A stretch of DNA of 64,000 bases from assembly GCA_023444095.1 (NCBI GenBank), contig JAEZRP010000031.1:1-64000 (forward strand), given 5' to 3'. A program made the position numbers and the translations under genes. Source of the DNA: Bacillota bacterium (GTDB lineage: Bacteria; Bacillota; Clostridia; Christensenellales; Aristaeellaceae). Below are positions 37,612-44,752 of the stretch, piece by piece; position 1 is the first letter of the stretch, and each line of letters starts with the position of its first letter. A model generated the notes under the pieces. The model was not told the DNA's origin. It made no database searches and saw only the letters and a list, made by a program, of their open reading frames with translations.

Positions 37612-38156
37612 CCGTATGTCTCAGCTTCGTTGACACCCCAGAGGGCGCCGATGACGCGCGCGGGAAACGCACCGACGACCTTGTTGTACGAGTTCGCCTC
37701 GGCGTGGTAGGCATCGTACTTCAAAAGACTCTGCGCGGACGTGAAGTTGCCGTATGCGGCCTTCACATGGACGGCGTCGCCCGCGCCCGCCGCCTGCAGC
37801 GCGCTATAGAGGTTCTCAACGGCCGCGGTCAGGTTCGAGTAGGGCTCGTATCTGCCGTTCATGCCATTGGCCTTTCCAAGCGCGCCGGCGGATTGAAGAA
37901 CGTCCCCGACGAGCGACTCGTCGATCGCATACCCCTTCGCCTCCTGCGCGAGCACATTCGCGGCTTCGACCGCGCGGTCAAGATAAGCGTCCATGCTGTG
38001 GCGCGTGGCGAGGGCCGTCTCGCTGCCCAGCACGAACAGGTCGTTCAGAGCGCTTTCCTTCGCCCTGAGCTTCCAGCCGCCCAGCGCAAACACGCTCAGA
38101 AGGACGCACGCCAGAAGAACCGCGGAAGCGATCCGCCGGTTTTCCGTCAGGCGCAT
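37605..38156 (-). CDS. LemA-like membrane-anchored protein
   Basis: A 183-residue protein with an N-terminal hydrophobic helix (about 9-27) and a helical remainder. The C-terminus ANSYNKVVGAFPARVIGALWG matches the conserved LemA motif (YN..V..FP..L.A...G). LemA proteins often stand next to TPM-domain proteins, as here. It overlaps the TPM gene by 7 nt. The anchor plus helical domain suggests an extracytoplasmic partner of the TPM protein. Confidence 0.78.
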   Translation of the reverse strand: MRLTENRRIASAVLLACVLLSVFALGGWKLRAKESALNDLFVLGSETALATRHSMDAYLDRAVEAANVLAQEAKGYAIDESLVGDVLQSAGALGKANGMNGRYEPYSNLTAAVENLYSALQAAGAGDAVHVKAAYGNFTSAQSLLKYDAYHAEANSYNKVVGAFPARVIGALWGVNEAETYGW

Positions 38157-38166
38157 GAAATCACCC

Positions 38167-39297
38167 CTATTGATTGATCTCGAGCAGCTTCTTTTTGAGC
38201 TGATCCTCGATGTTCGCGAGCTCCTTCTCTGCGTTCAGGCGGCGCTGCCTGCCGTCCTTCTGAATCGCGAGCACCTCGTCCATGGTCTGCATGAGCATCT
38301 GGTTGGTCTGAGTGAGCGTCTCGATGTCCACGATGCCGCGCTCGGCTTCCTTGGCGGACTCGACCGTCGCCACCTTGAGCTTCTGCGCGTTTTTCTGGAG
38401 AAGCTGGTTCGTAAGGTCTGTGACCGCGCGCTGCGCTTCCATGGCGGACTGGGTGTGCGCGATGCCCAGGGCCAAAACCATCTGGCTCTTCCAGAGCGGG
38501 ATGGTGTTGACAAGCGAGGTCTGAATCTTCTCCGCCATCATCTGGTTCGAGGATTGCACGAGCCGGATCTGCGGCGCCATCTGGATGGAGATGTTGCGCG
38601 TGAGCTCGAGGTCGTAGATCTTCTTCTCGAACCGGTCGGCCTTCTCGGACAGATCCTTCGCGGCCTGCGCGTCTTCGGGGAGGCCGGAGGCCTGCGCCTT
38701 GTCGCGCGCCGCCTGCAGCTCGTTCGCACGGAAGTCCTCGACGCGCTTTTTCCCGGCTGCGATGTACATGGAAAGCTCCTTGAAGTAGTGCAGATTCTGT
38801 TCGTAGAGCTTGTCGAGCATGGCGATGTCCTTCAGAAGCTGAATCTGATGTTTTTCGAGGCCTTCGCAGATCTTGTTGACGTTGACCTCGGCGTCGGTAT
38901 AGCGCGCCTTGAGCATCTGGAGCTGGTCGCGCTGCTTCCGAAACCACTTGGTGATGACGCCGCCCTCCTCGTCGTCGGTCGAGAAGCCCTTTAATTCCCT
39001 GACGAGGCCCGCGACCATGTCGCCCACCTCGTCGAGATCCTTCGTCCGCACGTTCTTGAGTGCGGAATCGGAGAACTGCGCGATGTTCTGCTGAGAGGAC
39101 GCGCCGTAACTGAACACGAGGTTCGTGTCGCGGATGTCGATCTGCTTGGAGAACTCGTCGATCATCTTCTGCTCATCCGGCGTGAACTGCTGCTTCTGAA
39201 TTGCGTCTGCCTGCACCTGCTGGACAACAGCCTGCTGGACATCCGCCTGAGGCGCTTCGGGCGTGGAGCTCAGTGTCAACTTGATATCGTCTGCCAT
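38167..39297 (-). CDS. telA: TelA/KlaA-family toxic anion resistance protein
   Basis: A 376-residue soluble, largely alpha-helical, coiled-coil protein. The core FSYGASSQQNIAQFSDSAL, the long helical middle, and LELTRNISIQMAPQIRLVQ with WKSQMVLALG are typical of TelA (PF05816), named for tellurite resistance and linked more broadly to envelope stress. It is preceded by the XpaC-like gene, the usual pairing in Firmicutes. SD GGAGG lies before the ATG. Confidence 0.93.
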   Translation of the reverse strand: MADDIKLTLSSTPEAPQADVQQAVVQQVQADAIQKQQFTPDEQKMIDEFSKQIDIRDTNLVFSYGASSQQNIAQFSDSALKNVRTKDLDEVGDMVAGLVRELKGFSTDDEEGGVITKWFRKQRDQLQMLKARYTDAEVNVNKICEGLEKHQIQLLKDIAMLDKLYEQNLHYFKELSMYIAAGKKRVEDFRANELQAARDKAQASGLPEDAQAAKDLSEKADRFEKKIYDLELTRNISIQMAPQIRLVQSSNQMMAEKIQTSLVNTIPLWKSQMVLALGIAHTQSAMEAQRAVTDLTNQLLQKNAQKLKVATVESAKEAERGIVDIETLTQTNQMLMQTMDEVLAIQKDGRQRRLNAEKELANIEDQLKKKLLEINQ

Positions 39298-39309
39298 GTG
39301 TATTCCCTC

Positions 39310-39954
39310 CTATTTATTCACGCCGCCGAGCATGGCGGATTGCGAATGTCCCTCCGATTTGATGATCGTGTCGAGCACCTCAATGTCCGTCTCGATGTCG
39401 AGCACGGAATCCGAGTAGAGCGCGTCGAGCTGCTTTTCAAACGCGACGGCGATCATCTCGAGCGAGTTCTCGATGGAATTCTTGGCCTGGGTCACGTTCT
39501 CGCCCGCTCCGCCGCCCGCAAGCTCCCGGTACCGCGCGAGAAGCTTGTTCGTCGTGGGCAGATAGTATGTCATGAAGCGGCGAACCTGGTCCTTCTTCGA
39601 TGTATCGCTTTCGAGGACGCCGAATATCTTCGCGCCCGCAGTCTCCATGCGCAAGATGCGCGCGGAGATCGCCTCGTCGGGGATCGCCTCGTTCGAGTCG
39701 TGAATGCTCTGAAGAAGCCTTCTCCCCTCCTCGATCTGCCGATCGACCGCCTCATCGCCGCTGTTCGCGCGCGATTGCACTTCGACCACTCTTCCGGGGA
39801 ACAGCTTCGCGAGAGCGAAATGCCCGGCGACCGAGAGCGCGAGCGTCAGAAGGAGCATTGACAGCCTGTAGATCGGCGTCATGAGCCCCATCAGGAGCCA
39901 GATCGCGGCCGCGCCGTAGAGCGGAATCGCGGATTTCAGTCTGACCTTTCTCAT
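39310..39954 (-). CDS. xpaC: XpaC-family (5-bromo-4-chloroindolyl phosphate hydrolysis) protein
   Basis: A 214-residue protein with two N-terminal membrane helices (about 10-27 and 29-48) and a cytoplasmic helical domain: DEAVDRQIEEGRRLLQSI, KKDQVRRFMTYYLPTTNKLL and ENSLEMIAVAFEKQLDAL. YYLPTTNKLL is a strong family mark. It opens the operon xpaC-telA-lemA-TPM from the promoter at 39973-40001. The biochemical role of the family is unclear. Confidence 0.9.
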   Translation of the reverse strand: MRKVRLKSAIPLYGAAAIWLLMGLMTPIYRLSMLLLTLALSVAGHFALAKLFPGRVVEVQSRANSGDEAVDRQIEEGRRLLQSIHDSNEAIPDEAISARILRMETAGAKIFGVLESDTSKKDQVRRFMTYYLPTTNKLLARYRELAGGGAGENVTQAKNSIENSLEMIAVAFEKQLDALYSDSVLDIETDIEVLDTIIKSEGHSQSAMLGGVNK

Positions 39955-39972
39955 CTCATCACCCCGGCGTCT

Positions 39973-40001
39973 ATTTTATCCCACGCAGCCCGCGCGTACA
40001 A
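39973..40001 (-). promoter_or_regulatory. Promoter of the xpaC-telA operon
   Basis: On the minus strand TTGTAC (40001-39996) and TAAAAT (39978-39973) are 17 bp apart, close to the ATG at 39954. Confidence 0.7.
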
Positions 40002-40094
40002 GGCCATTCAATCAAACGATGCATTTTGGCACCTCAACTGTCGCGGATGACTCGTCGTTGATAAAGCCCAGGAAACGACGATGTGGCCCGCGGA

Positions 40095-40850
40095 TCACGC
40101 CGTGCGGATCACAAGCTCCACGGGGCAATGGTCGCTTCCCATGATCTCCGGATGGATCGCCGCGTGCTCGACCCTTTCAAGGATGCGCTCGGAGACCGCA
40201 AAATAGTCGATGCGCCAGCCCGTATTGTTCTCGCGGGCGTTTCCCATGTAGCTCCACCAGCTGTATTCGACCGCGTCCGGATGGAGCCGGCGGAAGCTGT
40301 CGGCGAAACCGGATTCGAGAAGCACCGTGAACTTCCCGCGCTCCTGATCCGTGAAGCCTGCGTTCATGCGGTTGGACCTGGGGTTTTTGATGTCGATCTC
40401 CTGATGCGCGACATTGAGATCGCCACAGAGGATCACAGGCTTTTTCTCGTCGAGCCGCAGAAGGTATTCGCGCATGGCCTCCTCCCACGTCATGCGGTAG
40501 TCGAGCCGCAACAGCCCGCGCTGGGAGTTGGGCGTGTAGCAGCAGACGAGGTAAAAGTCCTCGAACTCCGCCGTGATCACGCGTCCCTCGTGGTCGTGCT
40601 CGTCGACGCCGATGCCAAAGGCGTAGGAGAGCGCCGGTACGCGCGTGTAGATTGCCGTTCCGGAGTAGCCCTTCTTGTCGGCCGTATTGAACACGGCCTG
40701 GTATCCCTCGAGGGGAAAGTCCTCCTGACCCTTCTGAAGCTTGGTCTCCTGGAGGCACAGGATATCCGGGTCGAGCGCCGCGACAGATTCCATGAAACCC
40801 TTCTTGAGACAGGCGCGCAGACCATTCACATTCCATGAGATCATTTTCAT
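40095..40850 (-). CDS. exoA: Exodeoxyribonuclease III / AP endonuclease
   Basis: Base-excision-repair nuclease that cuts at abasic sites. The 251 residues contain the catalytic set: SWNVNGLRA, LCLQETKLQ with the metal-binding Glu, YTPNSQRGL, CGDLNVAHQEIDIKNP with Asp/Asn, and the end MGSDHCPVEL with the catalytic Asp-His. Length is that of the family. It diverges from the inositol-phosphatase gene through an overlapping promoter pair. Confidence 0.96.
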   Translation of the reverse strand: MKMISWNVNGLRACLKKGFMESVAALDPDILCLQETKLQKGQEDFPLEGYQAVFNTADKKGYSGTAIYTRVPALSYAFGIGVDEHDHEGRVITAEFEDFYLVCCYTPNSQRGLLRLDYRMTWEEAMREYLLRLDEKKPVILCGDLNVAHQEIDIKNPRSNRMNAGFTDQERGKFTVLLESGFADSFRRLHPDAVEYSWWSYMGNARENNTGWRIDYFAVSERILERVEHAAIHPEIMGSDHCPVELVIRTA

Positions 40851-40877
40851 ATCTGTAACACCGCCATGCGATCAATA

Positions 40878-40894
40878 TGGTACAATTATACCAG
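40878..40894. promoter_or_regulatory. Overlapping divergent extended -10 promoters
   Basis: The plus strand reads TG-G-TACAAT (40878-40886) toward the inositol-phosphatase gene. The minus strand reads TG-G-TATAAT (40893-40885) toward exoA. The two -10 hexamers share two base pairs, so polymerase cannot open both at once. Confidence 0.75.
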
Positions 40895-40923
40895 AATGAA
40901 TCGAAGATTTGAAGGTGAATTGC

Positions 40924-41694
40924 GTGACTTTGGAAGAAAAAGCGATCTTGGCGGAAAAAACGGCGCGCGAGGCCGGAGAGATGCTCCTGAAAAACCGGGT
41001 GTTTTCCGTCAGGCGCAAGGCGGCGCACGACTTCGTGACCGAGATGGACGTGAAGAGCGAAATCCTGATCCGCGAGCGGCTCCTGTCCGCATGCCCGGAA
41101 GACGCGTTCTTCGGCGAGGAGGGCGGCGGTTCGAACAAAGCGAAGGGCCGCTGGATCGTCGATCCCATCGACGGGACGACCAACTTCATCAAGGATATCC
41201 CCCTCTACACCGTCTCCATCGCCTACGAGCAGGACGGAAAGCTTGCGATTGGCTGCGTGTACGCGCCCGGACTTGACGAGATGTATCTCGCCGTCCGGGG
41301 CAAGGGCGCGACGCGCAACGGCGAGAAGATCGCCGTTTCCGACGTCTCCGATCCCGAGGAGGCCGTGTTCGGCATGTCCTTCGCCCACCGCTTGCAGGGA
41401 AGCCACAATGAAATGATCGGCGTGCTCGACCGCATCTGCGGGCGGGTAAACGATCTTCGCAGGCTCGGCTCCGCCGCGTTCGATCTTTGCTGCGTGGCGT
41501 GCGGGCGCACGGAGGGCTTCTTCGAACTGGGCCTTCACCTCTACGACATCGCGGCGGGGGTGGTGATCCTTGAAGAGGCGGGCGGCGTCGTGACCGGCTG
41601 GTCGGATGCGGAGGACGTGCTCGAGACGGGCAATGTGTGCGCGACGAATGGGCGCGTTCAGGCGTTTCTCAAGGGCGTCCTCAACGAAAGATAG
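40924..41694 (+). CDS. Inositol monophosphatase-family protein
   Basis: A 256-residue Mg-dependent phosphatase. Metal-site motifs are all present: GEEGGGS with Glu, WIVDPIDGTTNFI (the family signature with Asp-Pro-Ile-Asp-Gly-Thr), and LHLYDIAAGVVILEEAGG with the late Asp. GTG at 40924 stands 6 nt after GAAGGTG; the in-frame TTG at 40909 lacks a ribosome binding site. Substrates may be inositol phosphate, fructose bisphosphate, or PAP (the by-product of sulfotransferases), not resolvable here. Confidence 0.9.
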   Translation: MTLEEKAILAEKTAREAGEMLLKNRVFSVRRKAAHDFVTEMDVKSEILIRERLLSACPEDAFFGEEGGGSNKAKGRWIVDPIDGTTNFIKDIPLYTVSIAYEQDGKLAIGCVYAPGLDEMYLAVRGKGATRNGEKIAVSDVSDPEEAVFGMSFAHRLQGSHNEMIGVLDRICGRVNDLRRLGSAAFDLCCVACGRTEGFFELGLHLYDIAAGVVILEEAGGVVTGWSDAEDVLETGNVCATNGRVQAFLKGVLNER

Positions 41695-41708
41695 GTGTGC
41701 TTTGTATC

Positions 41709-41750
41709 TCACGCGCGAAAATCAGCATCTCGCGCGTGATTCTTTCTTTT
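41709..41750 (+). terminator. Terminator after the inositol-phosphatase gene
   Basis: TCACGCGCGA pairs perfectly with TCGCGCGTGA around an 11-nt loop, then TTCTTTCTTTT. Confidence 0.9.
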
Positions 41751-41795
41751 GGCCGAGGATTTGCCGTATGATACCCTCCGAGGGGGGCGGATAAG

Positions 41796-41870
41796 ATGGC
41801 GAAGCAAAAGCCGAGATCCAATGACCTTCAGAACACGGCCTTCATGCTACGCAGGCACTGGCGTAAATAA
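41796..41870 (+). pseudogene. Possible 5' remnant of a lost gene
   Basis: A 24-codon ORF (MAKQKPRSNDLQNTAFMLRRHW and two more residues) follows a strong GAGGGGGG ribosome binding site. It ends in TAA. The sequence looks like the cytoplasmic start of a larger protein (ABC-exporter N-termini often look similar), but 24 residues are too few to be sure. It stands just before a glycosidase fragment, as if a deletion joined the two. Confidence 0.3.
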
Positions 41871-41902
41871 CCAGATGCAGTCGATGTTCAACGTCGCATG
41901 CT

Positions 41903-42176
41903 GTTCTGTCGGCGCTTTCCAAGGGTTTTGCGCTTGAAAAGCCCGCGCTGACCGCAAGCGTAGCGGAAAACGCGGGCAAATATGAGATCGTGCTTTCGAC
42001 GGACGTATTCTCGAAGGGCGTCGCGCTCGCGCGGAACGACTGCGTGTTCTCGGACAACTTCTTCGACCTGTTCTCCGGCGCGAGGAAAGGCGGATCGCCG
42101 TCCCGAAGGGGGAATCGCCGACCACGAGGGGCAGCTAAAATCACATGCCGACGTCCTCATGCGGGCGCTGGGGTGA
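41903..42176 (+). pseudogene. Frameshifted fragment of a GH2/beta-mannosidase-like C-terminus
   Basis: In one frame the DNA reads SKGFALEKPALTASV, KYEIVLSTDVFSKGVALA and CVFSDNFFDLFSG, the pattern of the last Ig-like domain of GH2 beta-mannosidases (FSDNFFDLxPGE). The continuation EERRIAVPKGE is found only in a neighbouring frame, and ADHEGQLKSHADVL in a third. No start codon or ribosome binding site precedes it and about 700 upstream codons are missing. It is decayed. I see nothing else in 41695-42140. Confidence 0.5.
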
Positions 42177-42512
42177 TTCCTCGATCACTTCCCCGCTGTT
42201 GATGTCGAAGGGCATGATGAGAAGGGACATGACGCGCTTCCCGTATTCCTCAAACAGCCACGACACCGCCTCAGCGTATTGCTCGATGGTGTCGAATTCC
42301 CAGTAGGAATAGTACTTCACGCACTTGACGATCTTGGTCAGCGGCCTCGGAAGCTCCCCGATCTGGTCGAAGGTGTAAAATCGCTTCACGTAACGGATCA
42401 TGCGGCAGCCGGGCCGCTTTTCCTGCTCCGGTCGCATCTCCCGCGCAAGCGCCTCGAACTGCTCGATCCTCTCGGGCCGCACCTGAAAGAGCATTACACC
42501 AGAAAACGCCAT
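42141..42512 (-). CDS. Small ABM-like (ferredoxin-fold dimer) protein
   Basis: A 123-residue protein. FSGVMLFQVRPERIEQFEAL followed by a helix, then KYYSYWEFDTIEQYAEAVSW, resembles the alpha-beta barrel of antibiotic-biosynthesis-monooxygenase-like proteins, but the match is only at pattern level. AGGAGGTG precedes the ATG at 42512. It is the last gene of the cysS operon, 10 nt after a NUDIX gene. Function not assigned. Confidence 0.65.
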   Translation of the reverse strand: MAFSGVMLFQVRPERIEQFEALAREMRPEQEKRPGCRMIRYVKRFYTFDQIGELPRPLTKIVKCVKYYSYWEFDTIEQYAEAVSWLFEEYGKRVMSLLIMPFDINSGEVIEESPQRPHEDVGM

Positions 42513-42522
42513 AGAGCACCTC

Positions 42523-43008
42523 CTATATCGTCCGCTCGGAAACGAGCCGGAACTCGGGACTCGAGACGTATGCCGCATAGGTCACGCGACCGTCGAAGGA
42601 AAGAATCTTTTCAAAGCGGTAGCGCATGGCGGGCGCGGTCACGTAGTCAAGCGCCCTCTCTTTCGGCACCCACAGGACCTCGCTCGTCTCCTCGGAGGGC
42701 CTCAATTCCCCCGAGACGGATTCGCAGATGAAGTCGAACATGACCTTCGTGGGCACGTCGATGTCCGTGTCTCCCCACTTGTGCCGTCCGACGTTGGAAT
42801 ACACGCCCGCGAGCCGAACGACCCGCGCGGTGACGCCGCTCTCCTCCAGAATCTCCCGGAGAACGCCTTCCTCGAGGGTTTCCCCCTCCTCCACCTGTCC
42901 GCCCGTGCAGTCCCAGCCGCGTTGATTGGTCTTAACGAGGAGGATGTTCCCCTTTTCATCGAACACGTACCCGCCCGCCGCCACAATATGAAGTGGCCAC
43001 GCCATCAT
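42523..43008 (-). CDS. NUDIX hydrolase
   Basis: A 161-residue NUDIX enzyme with a complete box: G-QVEEG-E-TLEEGVL-RE-ILEE-SGV. Start LHIVAAGGYVFDEKGNILLVK is the usual first strand pair. Two adjacent ATGs at 43008 and 43005 are possible. The first overlaps the stop of the GNAT-methyltransferase gene. Substrate unknown. Fourth NUDIX gene in the window. Confidence 0.87.
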   Translation of the reverse strand: MMAWPLHIVAAGGYVFDEKGNILLVKTNQRGWDCTGGQVEEGETLEEGVLREILEESGVTARVVRLAGVYSNVGRHKWGDTDIDVPTKVMFDFICESVSGELRPSEETSEVLWVPKERALDYVTAPAMRYRFEKILSFDGRVTYAAYVSSPEFRLVSERTI

Positions 43009-44243
43009 TCCTTCACCGCCCTTGTCGCAAAATAGAGGGGCGTGTACGCGCCTAGCGCGCTGCCGCCCGGCCTGTCATAGTCGTCAAAAATGTCCGTCAG
43101 TCGGAAACCCGCGCGGAGCTGCCCACCGATCTGCTCGGCAAGCGTGTGGCTGAACTGGAGCCCCTCTCCCGGCGCGGCGACTTCGGGATCGCGCAAAGGG
43201 TTGAAGGGGAGCTTGCTCTTCACATGTAAATCGTCGCCAATCAGGAAGCTGAGATTGTTGTCCATGCCCGCGAGCAGGACGCCGCCCTTCTTCAGAACAC
43301 GATAACACTCCCGCCAGACGTGGTAAACGTTCTCGACGTAGCAATTCGAGACGGGGTGAAAGACGAGGTCGAATGCGCCGTCTTCAAAGGGAAGGCGCTT
43401 CGTCATGTCGCCCTTCACGAGCCGGATTTCGTAGCCCTCGCGTTCCGCAACCTCCTTCTCCGTCGCGAGCTGGCGCGCGGCGTTGTCGAAAACCGTCACC
43501 TCCGCGCCCAGCGCCGCGAACACAGGTCCCTGCTGTCCGCCGCCGCCCGCGAGCAGCAGTACCTTCGCGCCCCGCATCTTAGGGAACCACGCCCTCGGCA
43601 CGTGGCGCATGGGGGTCAGGTACACGCCCCAGTCCCCCGCCTTCGCGCGCGCATATTCCTCGTGCGCGATCGGCACGCTCCACTCGATGCCGCCCTCGGC
43701 CCATCGATCCCATGTTTCCGAATTGACGGCAGCGTAGTCCGGTGCGCCGGTTGCGACCCAGAAGCGGCGGATCACCGCGCCGTCGTCGATGCAGGGCCTG
43801 TCCTCCACCCCGTCGAAGGCCGCGATCGTGGCTGCGGAGGCGGCGTTTTTCTCTTCGCATGTAATGAGCGCGTGTGTAATGCCGAGCCTCGCGCATTCGT
43901 CCAGCGCCAGTCGGAGCTGGGCTTTCCCATAGCCCATGCGCCGCCTCGACGGACGGATCGAGTAGCCGATGTGCCCGCCCTTGCGCGCGGTCTCCTCGTT
44001 GAGGGCGTGGCGGACGGCAATCGAGCCGATAAGCTCTTCCCCGTGGTAGGAAAGGAACGTGGTCTGCTTCACGCCGCCGGGCTCCGTCTTGCCGAGGCTT
44101 ATGAGCCATTCCGCGTACGAGCCGTACCGATGAAGGCCGCCCGATCCGTTGACGTGGTTCTCCCCGGAGGCGCGAAACTCGGCAAGGTAATCAGTCACCG
44201 CCCGTTCGTGCTCCGGGCCGGGCCTCACAAGCCTCAGATTCAT
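43005..44243 (-). CDS. GNAT acetyltransferase fused to a SAM methyltransferase
   Basis: A 412-residue two-domain protein. Residues about 1-168 are a GNAT domain (HIGYSIRPSRRRMGYGKAQL is the acetyl-CoA motif). From about 175 a class I methyltransferase begins: SETWDRWAEGGIEWS, VLLLAGGGGQQGPVFAALG as SAM motif I, VTVFDNAARQL, GAFDLVFHPVSNCYVENVYH and VLKKGGVLLAGMDN. The GNAT half is nearly a copy of the next upstream gene. ATG at 44243 follows AAGGGAT and overlaps that gene (ATGA). The frame runs on to 44408 without evidence of translation. Substrates unknown. Confidence 0.88.
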   Translation of the reverse strand: MNLRLVRPGPEHERAVTDYLAEFRASGENHVNGSGGLHRYGSYAEWLISLGKTEPGGVKQTTFLSYHGEELIGSIAVRHALNEETARKGGHIGYSIRPSRRRMGYGKAQLRLALDECARLGITHALITCEEKNAASAATIAAFDGVEDRPCIDDGAVIRRFWVATGAPDYAAVNSETWDRWAEGGIEWSVPIAHEEYARAKAGDWGVYLTPMRHVPRAWFPKMRGAKVLLLAGGGGQQGPVFAALGAEVTVFDNAARQLATEKEVAEREGYEIRLVKGDMTKRLPFEDGAFDLVFHPVSNCYVENVYHVWRECYRVLKKGGVLLAGMDNNLSFLIGDDLHVKSKLPFNPLRDPEVAAPGEGLQFSHTLAEQIGGQLRAGFRLTDIFDDYDRPGGSALGAYTPLYFATRAVKE

Positions 44244-44752
44244 GTCCGATCCCTTTCCGTGTCCACCCAGAAGCGGCGGATCACCGCGCCGTCTTTGTCG
44301 ACGGACCTCTCGCCCTCCGTGCCGCCGAATGCCGCGATGGTGGCGGCAGAGGCGACGTTCCATTCGTCGCAGCAGACGAGCGCGCGCTTTATGCCAAGCT
44401 TGGCACATTCGTCGAGCGCCAGCCTCAGCTGCATTTTCGCGTATCCCCTGCGCCGCTTCGAGGGACGGATGGAATATCCGATGTGGCCCGCCGTCCGAGC
44501 AAGCTCCTCGTTGAGCGCGTGACGGACGGCGGTCGCTCCGACGAGCTCTTCCCCGTCGAAGGAGAAGAATGTCGTCTGCTTCACGCGGCCGGGCGTCGTC
44601 ACCTCAAGGTTCTTCAGCCACTCCGCGTAGGAATCGTACCTTTGCAGGCCGCTCGATCCGTAAATTTCGTCTCCGGAGGCCCGAAACTCTGCGAGGAACT
44701 CCGCCGCCGCCTGCTCGTGCTCCGGGCCTGGCCGGACGAGTCTCAGATTCAT
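44240..44752 (-). CDS. GNAT-family N-acetyltransferase, paralog of the fused domain
   Basis: A 170-residue acetyltransferase. The acetyl-CoA motif is HIGYSIRPSKRRRGYAKMQL, and it shares its opening MNLRLVRPGPEHE, the centre GRVKQTTFFSFDGEELVG and the end DGAVIRRFWV with the GNAT part of the neighbouring fusion. This is a recent tandem duplication. Its ATG overlaps the end of cysS by 4 nt, so it is translated from the cysS mRNA. Acceptor unknown. Confidence 0.87.
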   Translation of the reverse strand: MNLRLVRPGPEHEQAAAEFLAEFRASGDEIYGSSGLQRYDSYAEWLKNLEVTTPGRVKQTTFFSFDGEELVGATAVRHALNEELARTAGHIGYSIRPSKRRRGYAKMQLRLALDECAKLGIKRALVCCDEWNVASAATIAAFGGTEGERSVDKDGAVIRRFWVDTERDRT

